DNA of 64,000 bases from Novakomyces olei (GCA_016906335.1 JADEYG010000012.1:124001-188000); one strand, 5' to 3'; positions 1 to 12,088 are shown, counted from the first letter of the stretch. Numbers and translations are program-made. Notes: generated by a model not told the origin, from the sequence alone.

Positions 1-286
1 CTTATAGTACCACAGCCATTATTCATGCCAGAAGCCATGCTACATGGTTTCGCGTGGTAGCCCTGATTGTTTTAAACCATGAGCACTAAGGATCACTTGC
101 CCTTTTAATATAAACTAAAAGCATTGTACGAATTGGTAATGAACAAAATGCACGATCGATTAATCTATATACTTTATGACCGTATTTACACACTATCCTT
201 GCCGAGTGTCAGCACAGTCGTTCAACATACACTATACACTTTCTGGCCAATCCTCTCTATTCTGTACGGCACGACATAAAAGCGTT
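1..286. other. Intergenic, downstream of TIP41
   Basis: No gene, RNA gene or repeat is seen here. It is AT-rich sequence past the 3' end of the TIP41 gene and probably holds its terminator region. Confidence 0.5.
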
Positions 287-1117
287 TTATTGTTTTTGAC
301 TCATTGTTAGTACGTCTGTACGCCTTTGGGCCACAGATATTTGCTCGGCGACCCAGTTCTGATCGTTGACAAGCGACCCAGAGTCATCTGACCGGGCAAT
401 TGCCGCTTTAATACGTGAGTAAGGAGCTTCACGCAATAAGCATTCTCGTAGTATATAATCTTGTGAAAACTCAACAAATATTCTAGTGTCGAATATGCGA
501 AACATTACCTCGTCGAGGCGCATAAATAGGCGTGAAAGGAGGAGTAAACGCTCTGGCATAACCCGTATACGGATGGTTAGATGACTTGTGCCATTGTCAC
601 CTAGCTCATCTTCATATAATGTCATTTCATCGTAGAATAATATAGGATCTTGGCGCTGTAGTAATGCGACGGGAATAGTTAGAGCTTGCTCATCTTTGAA
701 AGCATTCGGGACCTGAGCGCCCTTTAGCCTAGCAACACCGGCATAATTAGAGCTATAAGTCCAGTCATAAGACTTAGCTGCTCCGACGGATTCCTCGGAA
801 AGATCCCGTGAACGACTCCATTCCTTAGCATAAGGCACTTGCAAAAGAGCCCCGCTGGAACCAGTGCGGTCAGTGGCTTCCAGTGCCTGTAAAGCGTCAA
901 AACGAAGAACCCATCCCGATGATTCATGAGCAATTTCAGCATAATTTCCTCCAAAGTACATCTCTGGTAGAGGAATCCCCAAACGCTGAGATGCCTCGTC
1001 CATTTCTCGTGCTCCCGAGATGGGTTTTTTACAAGTAGTTACACGCCAGCCATTGACAGAAATAGACCTCAAGGGCCCGTCTTCCCGCACTGGGAATTTG
1101 TCCTGAATGTCTGCCAT
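287..1117 (-). CDS. TIP41: TIP41-like protein, regulator of PP2A-type phosphatases
   Basis: Intronless, 276 residues. The family binds Tap42/alpha-4 or PP2A-type catalytic subunits and acts in the TOR nutrient pathway in the cytosol. Family signatures are visible in order: FGGNYAEI (residues 55-62), the block FYDEMTLYEDELGDNG (about 161-176) and FRIFDTRIFVE (about 206-216). The length is close to the usual 270-360 residues, so no exon seems missing. The ATG at 1115-1117 is followed by MADIQDKF and is the first in frame. It is divergent from the F-box gene, with a 565-base promoter region between them. The family call is secure; the precise pathway role is inferred from orthologues. Confidence 0.93.
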   Translation of the reverse strand: MADIQDKFPVREDGPLRSISVNGWRVTTCKKPISGAREMDEASQRLGIPLPEMYFGGNYAEIAHESSGWVLRFDALQALEATDRTGSSGALLQVPYAKEWSRSRDLSEESVGAAKSYDWTYSSNYAGVARLKGAQVPNAFKDEQALTIPVALLQRQDPILFYDEMTLYEDELGDNGTSHLTIRIRVMPERLLLLSRLFMRLDEVMFRIFDTRIFVEFSQDYILRECLLREAPYSRIKAAIARSDDSGSLVNDQNWVAEQISVAQRRTDVLTMSQKQ

Positions 1118-1682
1118 TCAAGCTAGCACTTTTCTCAATTTTAAGAATAACAATTAATTTTAATCGTATTGAACGTTCTCCACTAGTCGAATTTCAATCG
1201 TTAGATCAAAGACAACCTAAACATGGGCATTGCAATAGTCACCCATTTGTTTTGATCGATACGAAATCACAAAAATCAAAACACGATATGAAATTCGAAT
1301 CTGTATCACCTGGCCGGAGACGATGTCCGTTGCAGGTATCTGATGGCTTTTCAAGCCAAGAGCGCTCACGATACTTTGGCACTAAATTTTCTTGTGTCAC
1401 CCGTATCACGATACTGATTATAAAGAACAATTACCGTCAAGCGTCTTTTCCTTGGCGGCAGAATGTGCCTAATACTCTATCGAATTGGCCTTTAATTGTA
1501 TATAAATCAGGCTGCTTCAATACTATTGGCTTTGTATGTCATAATTGGCTCATTATAATATAAATGATTTTCGTACAAAAATAGCCGGCATATCTTGGAT
1601 TAATCATACTTTTGTATAGTACAATTTCATACGTATATTAATATTAATATATTCGCGGTTACCACATTGCACTTTATGAGCA
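1118..1682. promoter_or_regulatory. Divergent promoter region TIP41 / F-box gene
   Basis: No supported gene. Short open frames on both strands here lack family features. The last 120 bases before the F-box ATG are very AT-rich, with an imperfect ATTAATATTAATAT run near 1640. Confidence 0.45.
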
Positions 1683-3133
1683 ATGCCGCAGGACGACGAG
1701 GGCTCCTCGAGCACCGGCGATCTTTCGTCGTTTTACGAGCAGTGGCAGGCTGATATAGAAACCCGGAAGCGGCATCGGCAGCCGGTACAGGAGCAGGACA
1801 GTACCCCCGACAGCTCAGCTTTGAAAGTATGGGAGACGGGACTTCGCTGCGAGCAAGAAGGAAAGCTGAGCGATGCGCTTGTCAACTATCGCAAAGCCTT
1901 GAAGGTACGCAAATTGTGGCAGAAATAAATAGAGAAAAAGAGAGAAGAGAAGAGGAGAAAATAGAAAAAGAAAAAAAAGGGCAATAAAGGGAAAAAGCAT
2001 AAAAAACAAACGAATTATTTGATTCATGTTTCATTTACTGACTCGAGCAGATGGACGCAAATGTGGAGAACGAGTACCGCAGACTTCATTTTCCGAGGGG
2101 CAAAGGTATAAAACTCGAGCCAAGAAAGAAAACTGGTGGCCCAACAACGATAGAGGATACGGACTATTCACGTGTTGTACAGACGTCTCATGATTTTGAT
2201 CCAGAAAAGCATGACGAGAACTCATCGATACTGGCAAAGATATTGGCCGAGACTCATTTGGACGAAGCGAATGAACTTGAAAAATTTAGAGGATTGAGCA
2301 AGGACGAGGAAAGAATGGACAAGGGGGGTTTGCAGGCGCAGCGCGAAGAACAGGTGGGAGAATGTATATTATTACAAATGCCAGACGAAGTACTCACGGA
2401 GATCATTCTCAATGCATGCTTAACATCAGCCCCTGCTATATCCCATATCTCACAGACATGCAGAAAACTTTACATTTTGCTGCAAACACGGCATACGATC
2501 TGGAAACAAATGTGCTTCAAATCGCTTATTCGAGAACGAGCATGGCCGAGCAATTCATTGCAAGATCCAGTGGCTGATCTTGCGGACGAATTGGAATCAC
2601 CAAATTACAATGGAAGCTGGAAACGTCTTTTAATTGAGAAACCTCGGATACGCTATGACGGTATTTATATCGCTACCTGCTCATACATGCGACCGGGAGC
2701 AAGCGAAAGTGGCTGGAATCAACCGGTTCATTTGGTCACTTACTTTCGTTATCTCCGATTCTATCCGGACGGTACTTGCTTATTTTTGCTTACGCCTACA
2801 GAGCCCAGGGAGACTGTTCACTCTGTTCAGTGGACGAATCCAACGAATAATCGGCTCTTGGTTTCTGGGACTTGGACTTTTGCTCCCTCTACAGGCCAAG
2901 TATCAGTGACTTTACAGTCACATGCACGGTATACGTTTATTTTAGAACTAGTGGTCAAGTCGACGGGCCGTGGGAAACATGACAAATTGGGACGGGTTGC
3001 TTTCTGGTCGGTGGATTTGCAAAACTTGAACAAGAGCGAGTTTCCACAACGTGCAAGTGAGAAGAGTTTCTTTTTTTCACGTGTAAGGTCTTACCAGCAT
3101 GAGCCGCCAAAGGAAACAACATTATCCTTCTAG
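1683..3133 (+). CDS. F-box protein of the Hrt3/Pof7/FBXO9 family
   Basis: Two exons, 1683-1904 and 2051-3133, joined in phase 0 (donor GTACGC, acceptor GAGCAG), give 434 residues. Exon 1 ends in a TPR-like helix pair (ALVNYRKALK) that continues straight into MDANVENEYRRLHF across the junction, as in Hrt3 and FBXO9. An F-box begins near residue 183 (MPDEVLTEIILNACL). The C-terminal family domain has YDGIYIATCSYMRPG, then TYFRYLRFYPDGT. Such proteins are substrate adaptors of SCF (Skp1-cullin-F-box) ubiquitin ligases. The 146-base intron contains a TTACTGAC branch-like site just before the acceptor. The family is secure; the substrate is unknown. Confidence 0.92.
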
Positions 3134-3495
3134 GTGGATTTCAAGAGGCCTATTACAAAATCTTGAACAAGGCTGGCTTGTAATTAATTGGGCGTGGGCA
3201 ATGAATAAAGAAAATTACATATGTAAATATATTGTGGGTATTAATATAAAACTGGCCGGCATATGGCAATGGCTCTTTGTGATTTCAAATAACAGTCATG
3301 AAATAAAGGATGATAGGTTGTAGTATATGGGTATATCTAATGGACTCGTTAGGATTGATACCATTTAATGGGTATTTAAAATAAAGATAAACCACACATA
3401 GAAATAAGCTTAAGCTTTACACTTTATTGACTGGGCCGGCAATGAATAGGCAGTAGTTCCCTAAATTAAACATCAAGAGCCAAATAAAAACTCGT
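3134..3495. other. Convergent intergenic region
   Basis: It lies between two 3' ends. AT-rich, with no gene or RNA recognised. Confidence 0.45.
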
Positions 3496-4227
3496 CTAAA
3501 GTTGTTTCGGTGCACTTTGCGCTAAAGAAAGCTCAGATTCCAATTCCACAATACGTGACCGGCTTTCCAGAATCTCCGTGAGTAGACCATCGTACATCTT
3601 TTTCATTTCACGGCGCACTGCGTCAATATCATGATGAGTGGCTTTCGCCGCATCCAGTTTAGAGATGCGGGATTCTACACTCTGAATTCGTTGCAGCGAA
3701 TTAGAAACCGATGAGGTTGACGCCTGCAAGTCCTCCACTGCAGTCAGCAAATAATTGCTTGCCGATGTATAGTCTTCTTTGAGATACGACGAGCCCAAGA
3801 AACCAGTGACTGTAATTCCCAAAAGAAAGCCAATTATTCTTGATATTAGTAAAGTCAAAGCTTCAATTTGCGCCCCAAAAGATTGCTCCTCAAGCATAAA
3901 GTGAAGATATAGTAATCAATCAATCAATGCCAACAATCAATGCCAATCATCAATCTTTGATGATGGTAGGAATTACAGCTTGCATGCAACTCATAGTTGC
4001 AAAATCAAAGCCATCCTTTGATCCAATTGACTCAAGCAACCCAATCAACCCAAGAAAAACCTAAAAAACCATCCAGCAGATCAAGGCACAGGTGTAACTT
4101 ACCCACCGCGAAAGCCTCCGATTGGCTTCCGACGGGGCGGCAGACCCGCCAAAGCATCAGCACTATGCATTCTAGACGTACTAAACGCCCTCGCGCCCAA
4201 ACGAAAAATATGCGAGCCGCCGTTCAT
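3496..4227 (-). CDS. Small mitochondrial-type membrane protein with GGFRGG motif and coiled coil
   Basis: Two exons, 4227-4103 and 3838-3496, joined in phase 2, give 155 residues. The donor is GTAAGT; the acceptor is TCAAG, preceded by TTACTAAT. The junction builds the run RRKPIGGFRGG-IIGFLLGITVTGF, a combination I associate with an uncharacterised fungal family. The N-terminus is Arg/Ser-rich without acids (GARAFSTSRMHS), like a mitochondrial presequence. One membrane segment (about residues 42-56) follows, then heptad-rich helix (about 65-150). The unspliced second exon also starts with an in-frame ATG (MLEEQSFGAQ), but that choice would lose the GGFRGG block. No function can be assigned. 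Confidence 0.72.
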
Positions 4228-4806
<579 letters not shown>

Positions 4807-5441
4807 ATGGGCCTTTTTAGCAGCCTTTGGGCATGGCTACTGTCCTGGTTTTTTACTGTAGGCGATATATTTTTCGGCGGGCTAACATAGGCAAGCAAGA
4901 GCTGGAGCTTGCGATTGTCGGCCTACAAAACGGTGGGAAAACTAGTCTTGTCGACGTTTTTTGCGTATGCTATAGGCTGTTCAATTTGGTCGTTTATTCT
5001 AAATTTTAGACTGGCGAGTTTACGGAGGATACTATCCCCACTATCGGGTTCAATTTGCGGCGCGTAAGGCGCGGTAAAGTACAGCTGAAATGTTGGGATC
5101 TCGGCGGACAACCGCGTTTCCGGTCGATGTGGGATCGCTACTGCCGCTCATGCAGTGTGATTGTATTTGTACTGGACGCGGCCGATCGACCTGCCTTTTC
5201 CGACGCGCGTGATGAGCTGCATTCTTTGATCGACAACGAGCATCTTTGCAGAATTCCGCTGTTAATTCTCGCAAATAAAAACGATCTTGCTGAGGCAGTA
5301 AACGTGGATGAAACGGTGGCAGCTTTGGATCTTGACAGTATACGTGATCGAGATGTTGGCGTTTATAGTGTGAGTGCAAAGTACAAGACCGGTCTCGATG
5401 CCGCTCTCGGCTGGATCACAGTGCACGGCCGAGAAGTGTAG
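4807..5441 (+). CDS. ARL8: Arl8-family small GTPase
   Basis: Three exons, 4807-4857, 4896-4964 and 5010-5441, give 183 residues, the usual Arl8 size. Introns are 38 and 45 bases; the first ends in CAAG and the second in TTTAG. Motifs in order: P-loop GLQNGGKT (26-33), TIPTIGFN switch I (48-55), WDLGGQPRFRSMW switch II (69-81), NKND (129-132). QPRFRSMWDRYCR and DRDVGVYSVSAK are typical of Arl8 rather than Arf1, Arl1 or Arl2. Arl8 proteins sit on lysosome or vacuole membranes and drive their positioning and fusion. The start MGLFSS has Gly2 and Ser6, a possible N-myristoylation site. S. cerevisiae lacks this family. Confidence 0.93.
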
Positions 5442-5858
5442 GCTAAGCAACCCACAAATACCCTGAGATTTTTGTAGTTGTTTCATTATGTTTTTATATT
5501 TTCATTTCTTTTGATCTGCATCCTTGATGCTTCCACATGGAAAATATTAGAGCTCAAGCTCGCCCGGCTACAAGGCCCGGCAACGATGTATATTTACATA
5601 CACAAGTATTACAGAAAATGTATTTTTTCGACGTTACTACCAATGCCATACAGTATGATATTCGTAAACCTATCAATCATTTATTGACAATCATTTATTG
5701 ACAATCATTTATTGACAATCATTTATTAACAATCATTTATTAACAATCATTTATTAACACTCATTTATTCAGCAATCATTCAACGTGTCTGGCTCATAAA
5801 GAGATCCATATTGAATGCATATTCGCAATTGCCCCAATAAATAGAAAAGTACTCACAA
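5442..5858. other. Convergent intergenic region
   Basis: Between the 3' ends of ARL8 and SDHAF3. Apart from the minisatellite at 5670-5772, no feature is recognised. Confidence 0.45.
5670..5772. repeat. 15-base minisatellite, about 6-7 copies
   Basis: The unit is approximately ATCATTTATTGACA plus one base. Later copies read TTAACA instead of TTGACA, so the array has diverged in blocks. Confidence 0.9.
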
Positions 5859-6286
5859 CTATTCATGCCGCTCCTCACCGTCACGTTCTGCCTGGACTGC
5901 CTGCATTAAATTATACAACTGGAACCAATCAGTCTTCTATATTAGTCCGAATCCCAACTTACCTGGTTTATCTGATCGTCAGACATATTATCCATTTGCT
6001 CAGGCTCGAGCCGAGCAGTGAGCCAAGCGTTTGCCTGAAGCTGCTCCAGGTACGTTTGCCACTGCCTTAAAAATCCCACAATATGCAACGGGTTGTGTGT
6101 ATCGCGATGCAACCGGAACTCGGACTTTACATACAAGTCTCCAAGATGACGCATGTCCGGCGGCAATTGTCTATGCGCCCTTAACAATTGCCGGTACAGC
6201 GATAGTGGAGGTAATAAATCCTGGTCACGTAACGGCCGTACCCTAATCGCTCTCTGTCGAGCCAAAGCCGCCACCGTTGACCGCAT
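5859..6286 (-). CDS. SDH7: Succinate dehydrogenase assembly factor SDHAF3 (Sdh7/Acn9)
   Basis: Two exons, 6286-5963 and 5918-5859, joined in phase 0 (donor CAG|GTAAGT, acceptor TTCCAG, intron 44 bases), give 127 residues. It is a LYR-motif mitochondrial matrix protein that helps mature the iron-sulfur subunit of complex II. The N-terminus MRSTVAALARQRAIRV looks like a presequence. LYRQLLRAHRQLPPDMR (about 30-46) carries the LYR motif, and LGDLYVKSEFRLHRDT and NPLHIVGFLRQW are family blocks. The last exon adds LYNLMQAVQAERDGEE, matching the LYELMKA tail of the family; without it the protein would stop five or six residues past the donor with the tail missing. Confidence 0.92.
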
Positions 6287-6668
6287 ACTGACCGTATCGT
6301 GTATGATATAATCCAACTGCTTATCTGCAAATAATAAAATAAATGTTGAATATTTAACAAATAAATAATAAATAATATAATTCAACACCAAACACGCTAA
6401 ACTCAAATCAGGTGTTTACTAGTTAGAATTACATTAAAACTGGAACAGGTTTATACTTTACCATATTATTTCCACATTATTTTCCCTATAATTTCTTTTT
6501 TTTCCAATTATTCATATTGCATATAACTTTTCATATTCCAAAACCATACTGTGTTAGAGGCGATCAATTAAATTATTCTTAAATGCCGTAATAGTATTTA
6601 ATTTTTTTTTTGGCTGGGTTTCTTGCATGTGTGTCAAAGAGAACAAAATTTGAAAGACGCCAGAGAAT
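6287..6668. promoter_or_regulatory. Divergent promoter region SDH7 / RPA135
   Basis: AT-rich. A pyrimidine run ending in TTTGCAG about 50 bases before the SDH7 ATG could close a 5'-UTR intron, but its donor was not found. Confidence 0.4.
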
Positions 6669-9600
6669 ATGGCAACGTCGTTCGATACGCTAGCAACACA
6701 GCATGTGTTCCAGCATCCACCGAGCGACGGCACGTCTTTCCCTCTTTTACAGCAGGCGACACAACCGCACATTGACTCATTTAATGCACTGACAAAATGC
6801 AATTTGCTCAATAAAGCAGTCAAAGATATCGGGCATCGCTCTGTATTCGATGGAAAAACGGACGGTCTAGGCAACAAGCTGACATGTAAGTTCAAGAAAA
6901 GGGTGTCACTTTAAAGCTGGTCATCGTTTAAGATGGTCATTGTGGAAGCATTTCCATAGACATCCAAGGAACGAGGAAAAAAATAAATGCATTTCATTTA
7001 TATGTATCATGAACCAATAAACAGCATCACTGCTTGGCACAGTATAATTCAAAAATGCTAATTATCAGTTTGGGTGGACGAGGTAGTCATCGGCAAACCG
7101 AGCCTTTCTTCTCGCGAGCGGTTCTCTACGAACCGCAAGATATTCCCGTTTGAAGCACGAGAACGGTTGACAACTTACCGTGCTCGGCTGCTACTCAAAT
7201 TGTCATGGAAGGTCAACGATGGATCTGTGCATTCGGAGCTGCGTGAATGCGGGCAGATTCCTATAATGCTGCGATCAAATCGATGCCACCTGGAGGGAAT
7301 GTCGCCGGCTGAACTTGTACAGCACAAAGAGGAATCAGAAGAGATGGGCGGCTATTTTATCGTGAACGGTAACGAAAAACTTATCCGCATGCTTATTATG
7401 CCCAAGCGCAATTTCCCCACTGCTCTATTACGGCCTAGTTTTGCAAACCGTGGTCCAAATTATTCACAGTACGGTATCAGCATCCGCTGCGTAAGGGCGG
7501 ATGAATCGTCTACAACCAATACTGTACACTACCTAACATCCGGTTCTCTGATGTTTCGATTTGCCTGGCGAAAAAACGAGTACCTTGTACCCGTGGTAAT
7601 GATCCTGCGGGCTCTAGTGGAAACATCAGACCGAGAAATTTTTGAGGGGATTGTAGGAGCGGAACTGCAAAACACGTTTCTTACAGACCGGGTGGAGTTG
7701 CTTTTGCGCACCTACAAGTCCGGGTTCGATTTGAATACGCGCACGGAGACTCTGGCATACTTGGGTCAAAAGTTTCGTGTTGTTCTTGGTGCAGATCAGG
7801 ATGCGACTGATGCGCAAGTGGGCATGTTTCTCTTACAAAAAGTCGTGCTTGTGCATTTAGCAAGTGCACGGGACAAGTTCCGTTACATGCTGTTTATAGC
7901 ACGCAAGCTGTACGCTCTAGTGGCGGGCGACTGTTGCCCCGACAACCCTGATTCTCCTCAGCACCAGGAAATACTGCTCGGAGGTTTTCTGTACGGGGCC
8001 ATACTCAAAGAAAAGATTGAGGACTACTTGTCCACGCTGCGCACGCAAATAGGCATTGATTTACGACGGAATCCGAGCGGGGTTGATTTCTTCCAGACCA
8101 AGTATGTGCAGAGCGCCCTGTCCAAGATGCAGGAGGACATTGGCTCCAAAATGACATACTTTTTGTCGACGGGCAACCTTTTGAGTGGAACAGGGTTAGA
8201 TTTACAGCAGGCGTCTGGTTTCACAGTGGTGGCAGAAAAGATCAACTTTTACCGCTTCCTCAGTCATTTCAGAATGGTCCATAGAGGAGCCTTTTTCGCA
8301 GAATTGAAGACCACATCTGTCCGCAAACTGCTGCCGGAAGCCTGGGGCTTTCTGTGCCCTGTGCACACTCCCGACGGAGCGCCCTGTGGACTGCTCAACC
8401 ACCTGGCGCATACGTGTAAGCTGACAACAGTGCAGTGCGACACTTCGAGGCTGGCTGGCATCCTTGTTGCCCTCGGCATGGATCCGCCCGGGTGTCAGAT
8501 AGGCGAGTGCAGTGTTCAGCTGGACGGGTGCATTATTGGCTCGTGTACGCACGCCTTGGCTGCTCACCTGAGTCGGGTGCTGAGGTACAGAAAGGTACAG
8601 GGCGAGGAGGCCATTCCTCATACAATGGAGATTGGGTTAGTGGCGCCTAGTCGGGGCGGGCAGTACCCTGGTCTGTACCTGTTTACGAACCCGGCGCGTA
8701 TGACGCGGCCAGTGCGGTACACTGCGCTGGACAAGGAGGAGTGGGTAGGACCGTTTGAGAGCGTCTACCTCGAGATTGGATGTATGCCAGAGGAGGAGGA
8801 GGAGGAGGAGGAGGAGGAGGAGGAGGAAGAGCCAGAGACAGAGGCAAAAGAGGAGCCGGTCTCTACAGAGGCAAAAGCAAACGGCTCTACAGACAAGAGC
8901 AGTGTAGACAAGAGCACAAGTAGTGTAGAAAAGAGCCACAAGAGCCACAAGAGCAGAGCCAAAAAAGCCGTGGCCAGTCTATCTGTCCTGAGCAAGACGC
9001 ATATGGAGTACTCGCCGACGAATATACTCTCTGTCGTGGCCAACATGACGCCCTTTTCCAACTTTAACCAGTCTCCACGCAACATGTACCAGTGCCAGAT
9101 GGGCAAGCAGACGATGGGAACACCCGGCACGGCAATTGCGCATAGAACGGACAACAAGATGTACAGGTTGCAGACGGGTCAGACGCCGATAGTGAGGCCG
9201 GCTCTCCATTCCGCCTACGGTCTGGACCACTACCCCAACGGCACAAATGCAGTAGTGGCAGTTGTCTCCTATACCGGCTACGATATGGAGGACGCAATGA
9301 TTATAAACAAGTCTGCCCACGACCGAGGGTTCGGGTACGGGACAGTGTACAAGAGCGAGCGTATCGATCTCCATCGGCGGCGGCGGAGAGGAGAGCCCGT
9401 AGTGCACCATTTCGGGTTCGCTCCCGGCAGTCGGCCGCCCGGCCGATGGCTGGAGAAGCTGGACACGGACGGGCTTCCGTACATTGGCGTCCGGCTGGCT
9501 GATGGAGATGCAATGGCAGCGTTCTACAACGACTCCAACGGCCGCAACAGTGTAGAGGAGTACCACGGCTCTGAGCCGGCGTATGTGGAACAAGTAAGGC

Positions 9601-10538
9601 TGCTCGGGTCAGACACAGGCGACGCCGAGTGCCAGGTGGTACAGCTCAAGCTGAGAGTGACTCGCTCTCCTGTAATCGGCGACAAGTTCTCCTCCCGGCA
9701 CGGCCAAAAGGGCGTCTGTTCGCAAAAGTGGCCGGCAGTTGATCTGCCCTTTAGCGAGAGCGGGATCCAGCCTGACGTCATTATCAACCCACACGCTTTC
9801 CCCTCACGAATGACGATCGGCATGTTTGTCGAGAGCCTGGCGGGGAAGGCGGGAGCGTTGCACGGACTGGCTCAGGACGCTACGCCGTTTACGTTTACAG
9901 AGGACGATACTGCCGGTGATTTTTTCGGCCAACAGCTGCTTCGTGCTGGGTACAATTTCCACGGGAATGAGCCCATGTACTCGGGAATAACGGGGCAAGA
10001 GTTTGCTGCCGATATATTCCTCGGCGTCGTCTACTACCAGCGGCTGCGGCACATGGTCAACGACAAGTTCCAGGTCCGCACTACCGGTCCCATCCACAAC
10101 CTCACACGGCAGCCTGTCAAGGGCCGTAAACGAGCTGGCGGTATTCGCTTTGGCGAGATGGAGAGGGATGCCGTTATCGGCCACGGCACTGCTTTCATCC
10201 TGCAGGACCGGCTCATGAACTGCTCAGACTACTCGCACCACAGCGTCTGCCGATCTTGCGGATCCATCTTGTCGCCTCTCGCTTCCTCCTCCGCTATCGC
10301 TGCTGCCTCTGCCGCAACCGCTGGAGGCGCTGTTCCGGCTGTGGCCGTAAAGTGCCGAAGCTGTGCCCGAGAAGTGGGTGGTAGTGCCCACGATATCGAC
10401 GTCTGGCAGGACGGCAGTGGCCGCAGGTTTGTAGGCGGGTCTAATACCACCGTCATTGCTCTGCCCAGCGTTTTTGCCTACCTCGCCAGCGAGCTGATGG
10501 CCATGAATATAAAGATGCGTCTCAGTATTAAGGGGTGA
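6669..10538 (+). CDS. RPA135: RNA polymerase I second-largest subunit
   Basis: Two exons, 6669-6885 and 7069-10538, joined in phase 1, give 1228 residues. The junction yields LGNKLT-FWVDEVVIGKP. It forms the beta-like half of Pol I, which transcribes rDNA in the nucleolus. Visible blocks: RSNRCHL, QHKEESEEMGGYFIVNGNEK, FANRGPNYSQYGI, FRMVHRGAFF, FNQSPRNMYQCQMGKQTMG, SYTGYDMEDAMIINKS, GDKFSSRHGQKGV and GGIRFGEMERDAVIGHG. The C-terminal zinc site has CRSCGS and CRSCARE, separated by an Ala-rich spacer of about 35 residues. An insertion of about 75 residues (from about 647), starting with some 14 glutamates and then rich in Lys and Ser, interrupts the domain before YSPTNILSVVANMTPF. Confidence 0.97.
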
Positions 10539-10994
10539 TGGCAGTGTGCCTCTGGGGGGGGGGGGGGGGGGGGCTATACAATATAATGACCACGAAACCG
10601 TAATGACCACGAAACCGTAATGCCCTCCAGGCCTGGTTAGACTTGCAGTCAATACAGATTATACTATTGGTAATCAACACAGATTATACTATTGGTAATA
10701 ATACTAGATTTAAATAATTGGTTGGTAATAATACTAGATTTAAATAATTGGTAATATACATTTAATAGTTCATGTGCCGTGTTTTTAGTGTAAATGTAAA
10801 TGTATATAGAGCATTATACCAATCGGCACTTCAATGGCACTTCAACACATCAATGGCACATAATACCTACGAATCTCCGTACGGCCATGGCAATGCAGGG
10901 AAGAGAATCTTGATTGAACAGACTTACTAACGACTAATTACAAGAGACGCTAATAATAAACTACAGGCAAGTATTCCAGCGGACAAAGAACTGC
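10539..10994. other. Convergent intergenic region with G-run
   Basis: It lies between the 3' ends of RPA135 and the Pil1-type gene. It holds a run of 20 G, short direct repeats (TAATGACCACGAAACCG twice near 10590; ACTAGATTTAAATAATTGG twice near 10705-10755) and otherwise AT-rich sequence. Confidence 0.6.
10554..10573. repeat. Run of 20 G
   Basis: Uninterrupted guanines on the plus strand, 15 bases past the RPA135 stop, in its 3' UTR or just beyond. Could form a G-quadruplex in DNA or RNA. Confidence 0.97.
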
Positions 10995-12088
10995 TCAGGC
11001 TGTCTGCACCGCGGGAGCACTGGTCTGTGCAGCAGCAGGGTGCTCAGCACTTTCATGCTGTGAAGCTACTTCGCCATTCTCCTCCTTGGGCAGCAGTGTA
11101 GCATCAAGGTTCGTGTGAGTCGGGCTGAGAGCCGCGTTGTGTTCATCTTGCCACTGCTTCAATCGCGACTCGCAGTCCAGCAAAAGGTTCTTGGCAACAT
11201 CGGATTTGCCAAACGGCTCTTTGCTTTCGCCAGGTACAACAGGGTTGTCATCCAGTAGATCAAGCAGCTGCATCGCAGCATCGGCAATGATCAATTGCTT
11301 CTCTGCACGCTGGATAATTGCAGCAAATCGGGACTGATAAGCCTCCTTAAAGTTCTGGCGAGTGACATTTGTGAGCTGGGCTTCTGCCACCAGGTTCTCC
11401 GCCTCAGCACGTACTAGAGCCTGTTCAAGATTTTGCACTTTGGGAGACTCGGGCTCATAGTATTTGACCTTGTTGAGCTCGTCCAGAATCTTCTTCTTTT
11501 TTTGAATGGCTGGGTCGATGGATGCCTCAGTGTTACGAATGTGTTTGAGAAGGGTTCGGGTCTCATCCACAGACGAAGCAAAATTCTCTTCCGTCTCGGC
11601 CACTTCGTTCCACAACACTCCCAGACGGTCAGAGATATCTGTCGGTCAGTAACTTGTGCCTCAAACAAGGCTGTAGACTAATCTTGCACGGAACGAGAAA
11701 GAGCAGTCCTATAATTTGCCAATTCTGCCTTGTTTTTTAAAGTTTTCTTTTTTATCTTTTCTTTTCTTTTTCTTTCCTTCCTTTTTTCCCTTTCCCCTTT
11801 TTGGTCCCTTATTTTCACGCTTTGATACGTTATCAGCTTACCGTCAATAGAATCGTCTCCAGTCTGGCTTCCCCATGCCGAAAGCTGAGACGCAAGGATT
11901 TGTCCCTCCTTTGCGGCATTGTCATAGGCAGAAACGAGTTGATTATCTTGTTTAATCAACTTGAAAGTTTCCTTTGACATATCCGTAATACCAACGCCAC
12001 GTAAAGAAGCCAATAAGGAGCTTCGAGGGCCGCCAATGCCACCGCCTCCGCGGCGCAGGGAGAAGCTTCTACCAGACTGCTTTTGCAT
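10995..12088 (-). CDS. Eisosome BAR-domain protein of the Pil1/Lsp1 family
   Basis: Two exons, 12088-11842 and 11638-10995, joined in phase 1 (intron 203 bases, acceptor CGACAG), give 296 residues. These proteins polymerise on the inner plasma membrane to make the furrow-like eisosomes. The N-terminus MQKQSGRSFSLRRGGGG is basic and Gly-rich. The junction makes DDSID-DISDRLGVLWNEV, matching DVSDITDKLGVL of Pil1. The BAR core shows YYEPESPKVQNLEQALVRAE, ENLVAEAQLTNVTRQ and LLDLLDDNPVVPGE. The C-terminus is acidic, then Ala/Pro-rich. The frame is open upstream only with GTG, so ATG 12088 is chosen. Pil1 versus Lsp1 cannot be decided. Confidence 0.94.

Noticed and set aside
8637-9593. Several long minus-strand frames opposite RPA135
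   Set aside because: Antisense shadows, including poly-Leu and poly-Ser readings of the GAG run.
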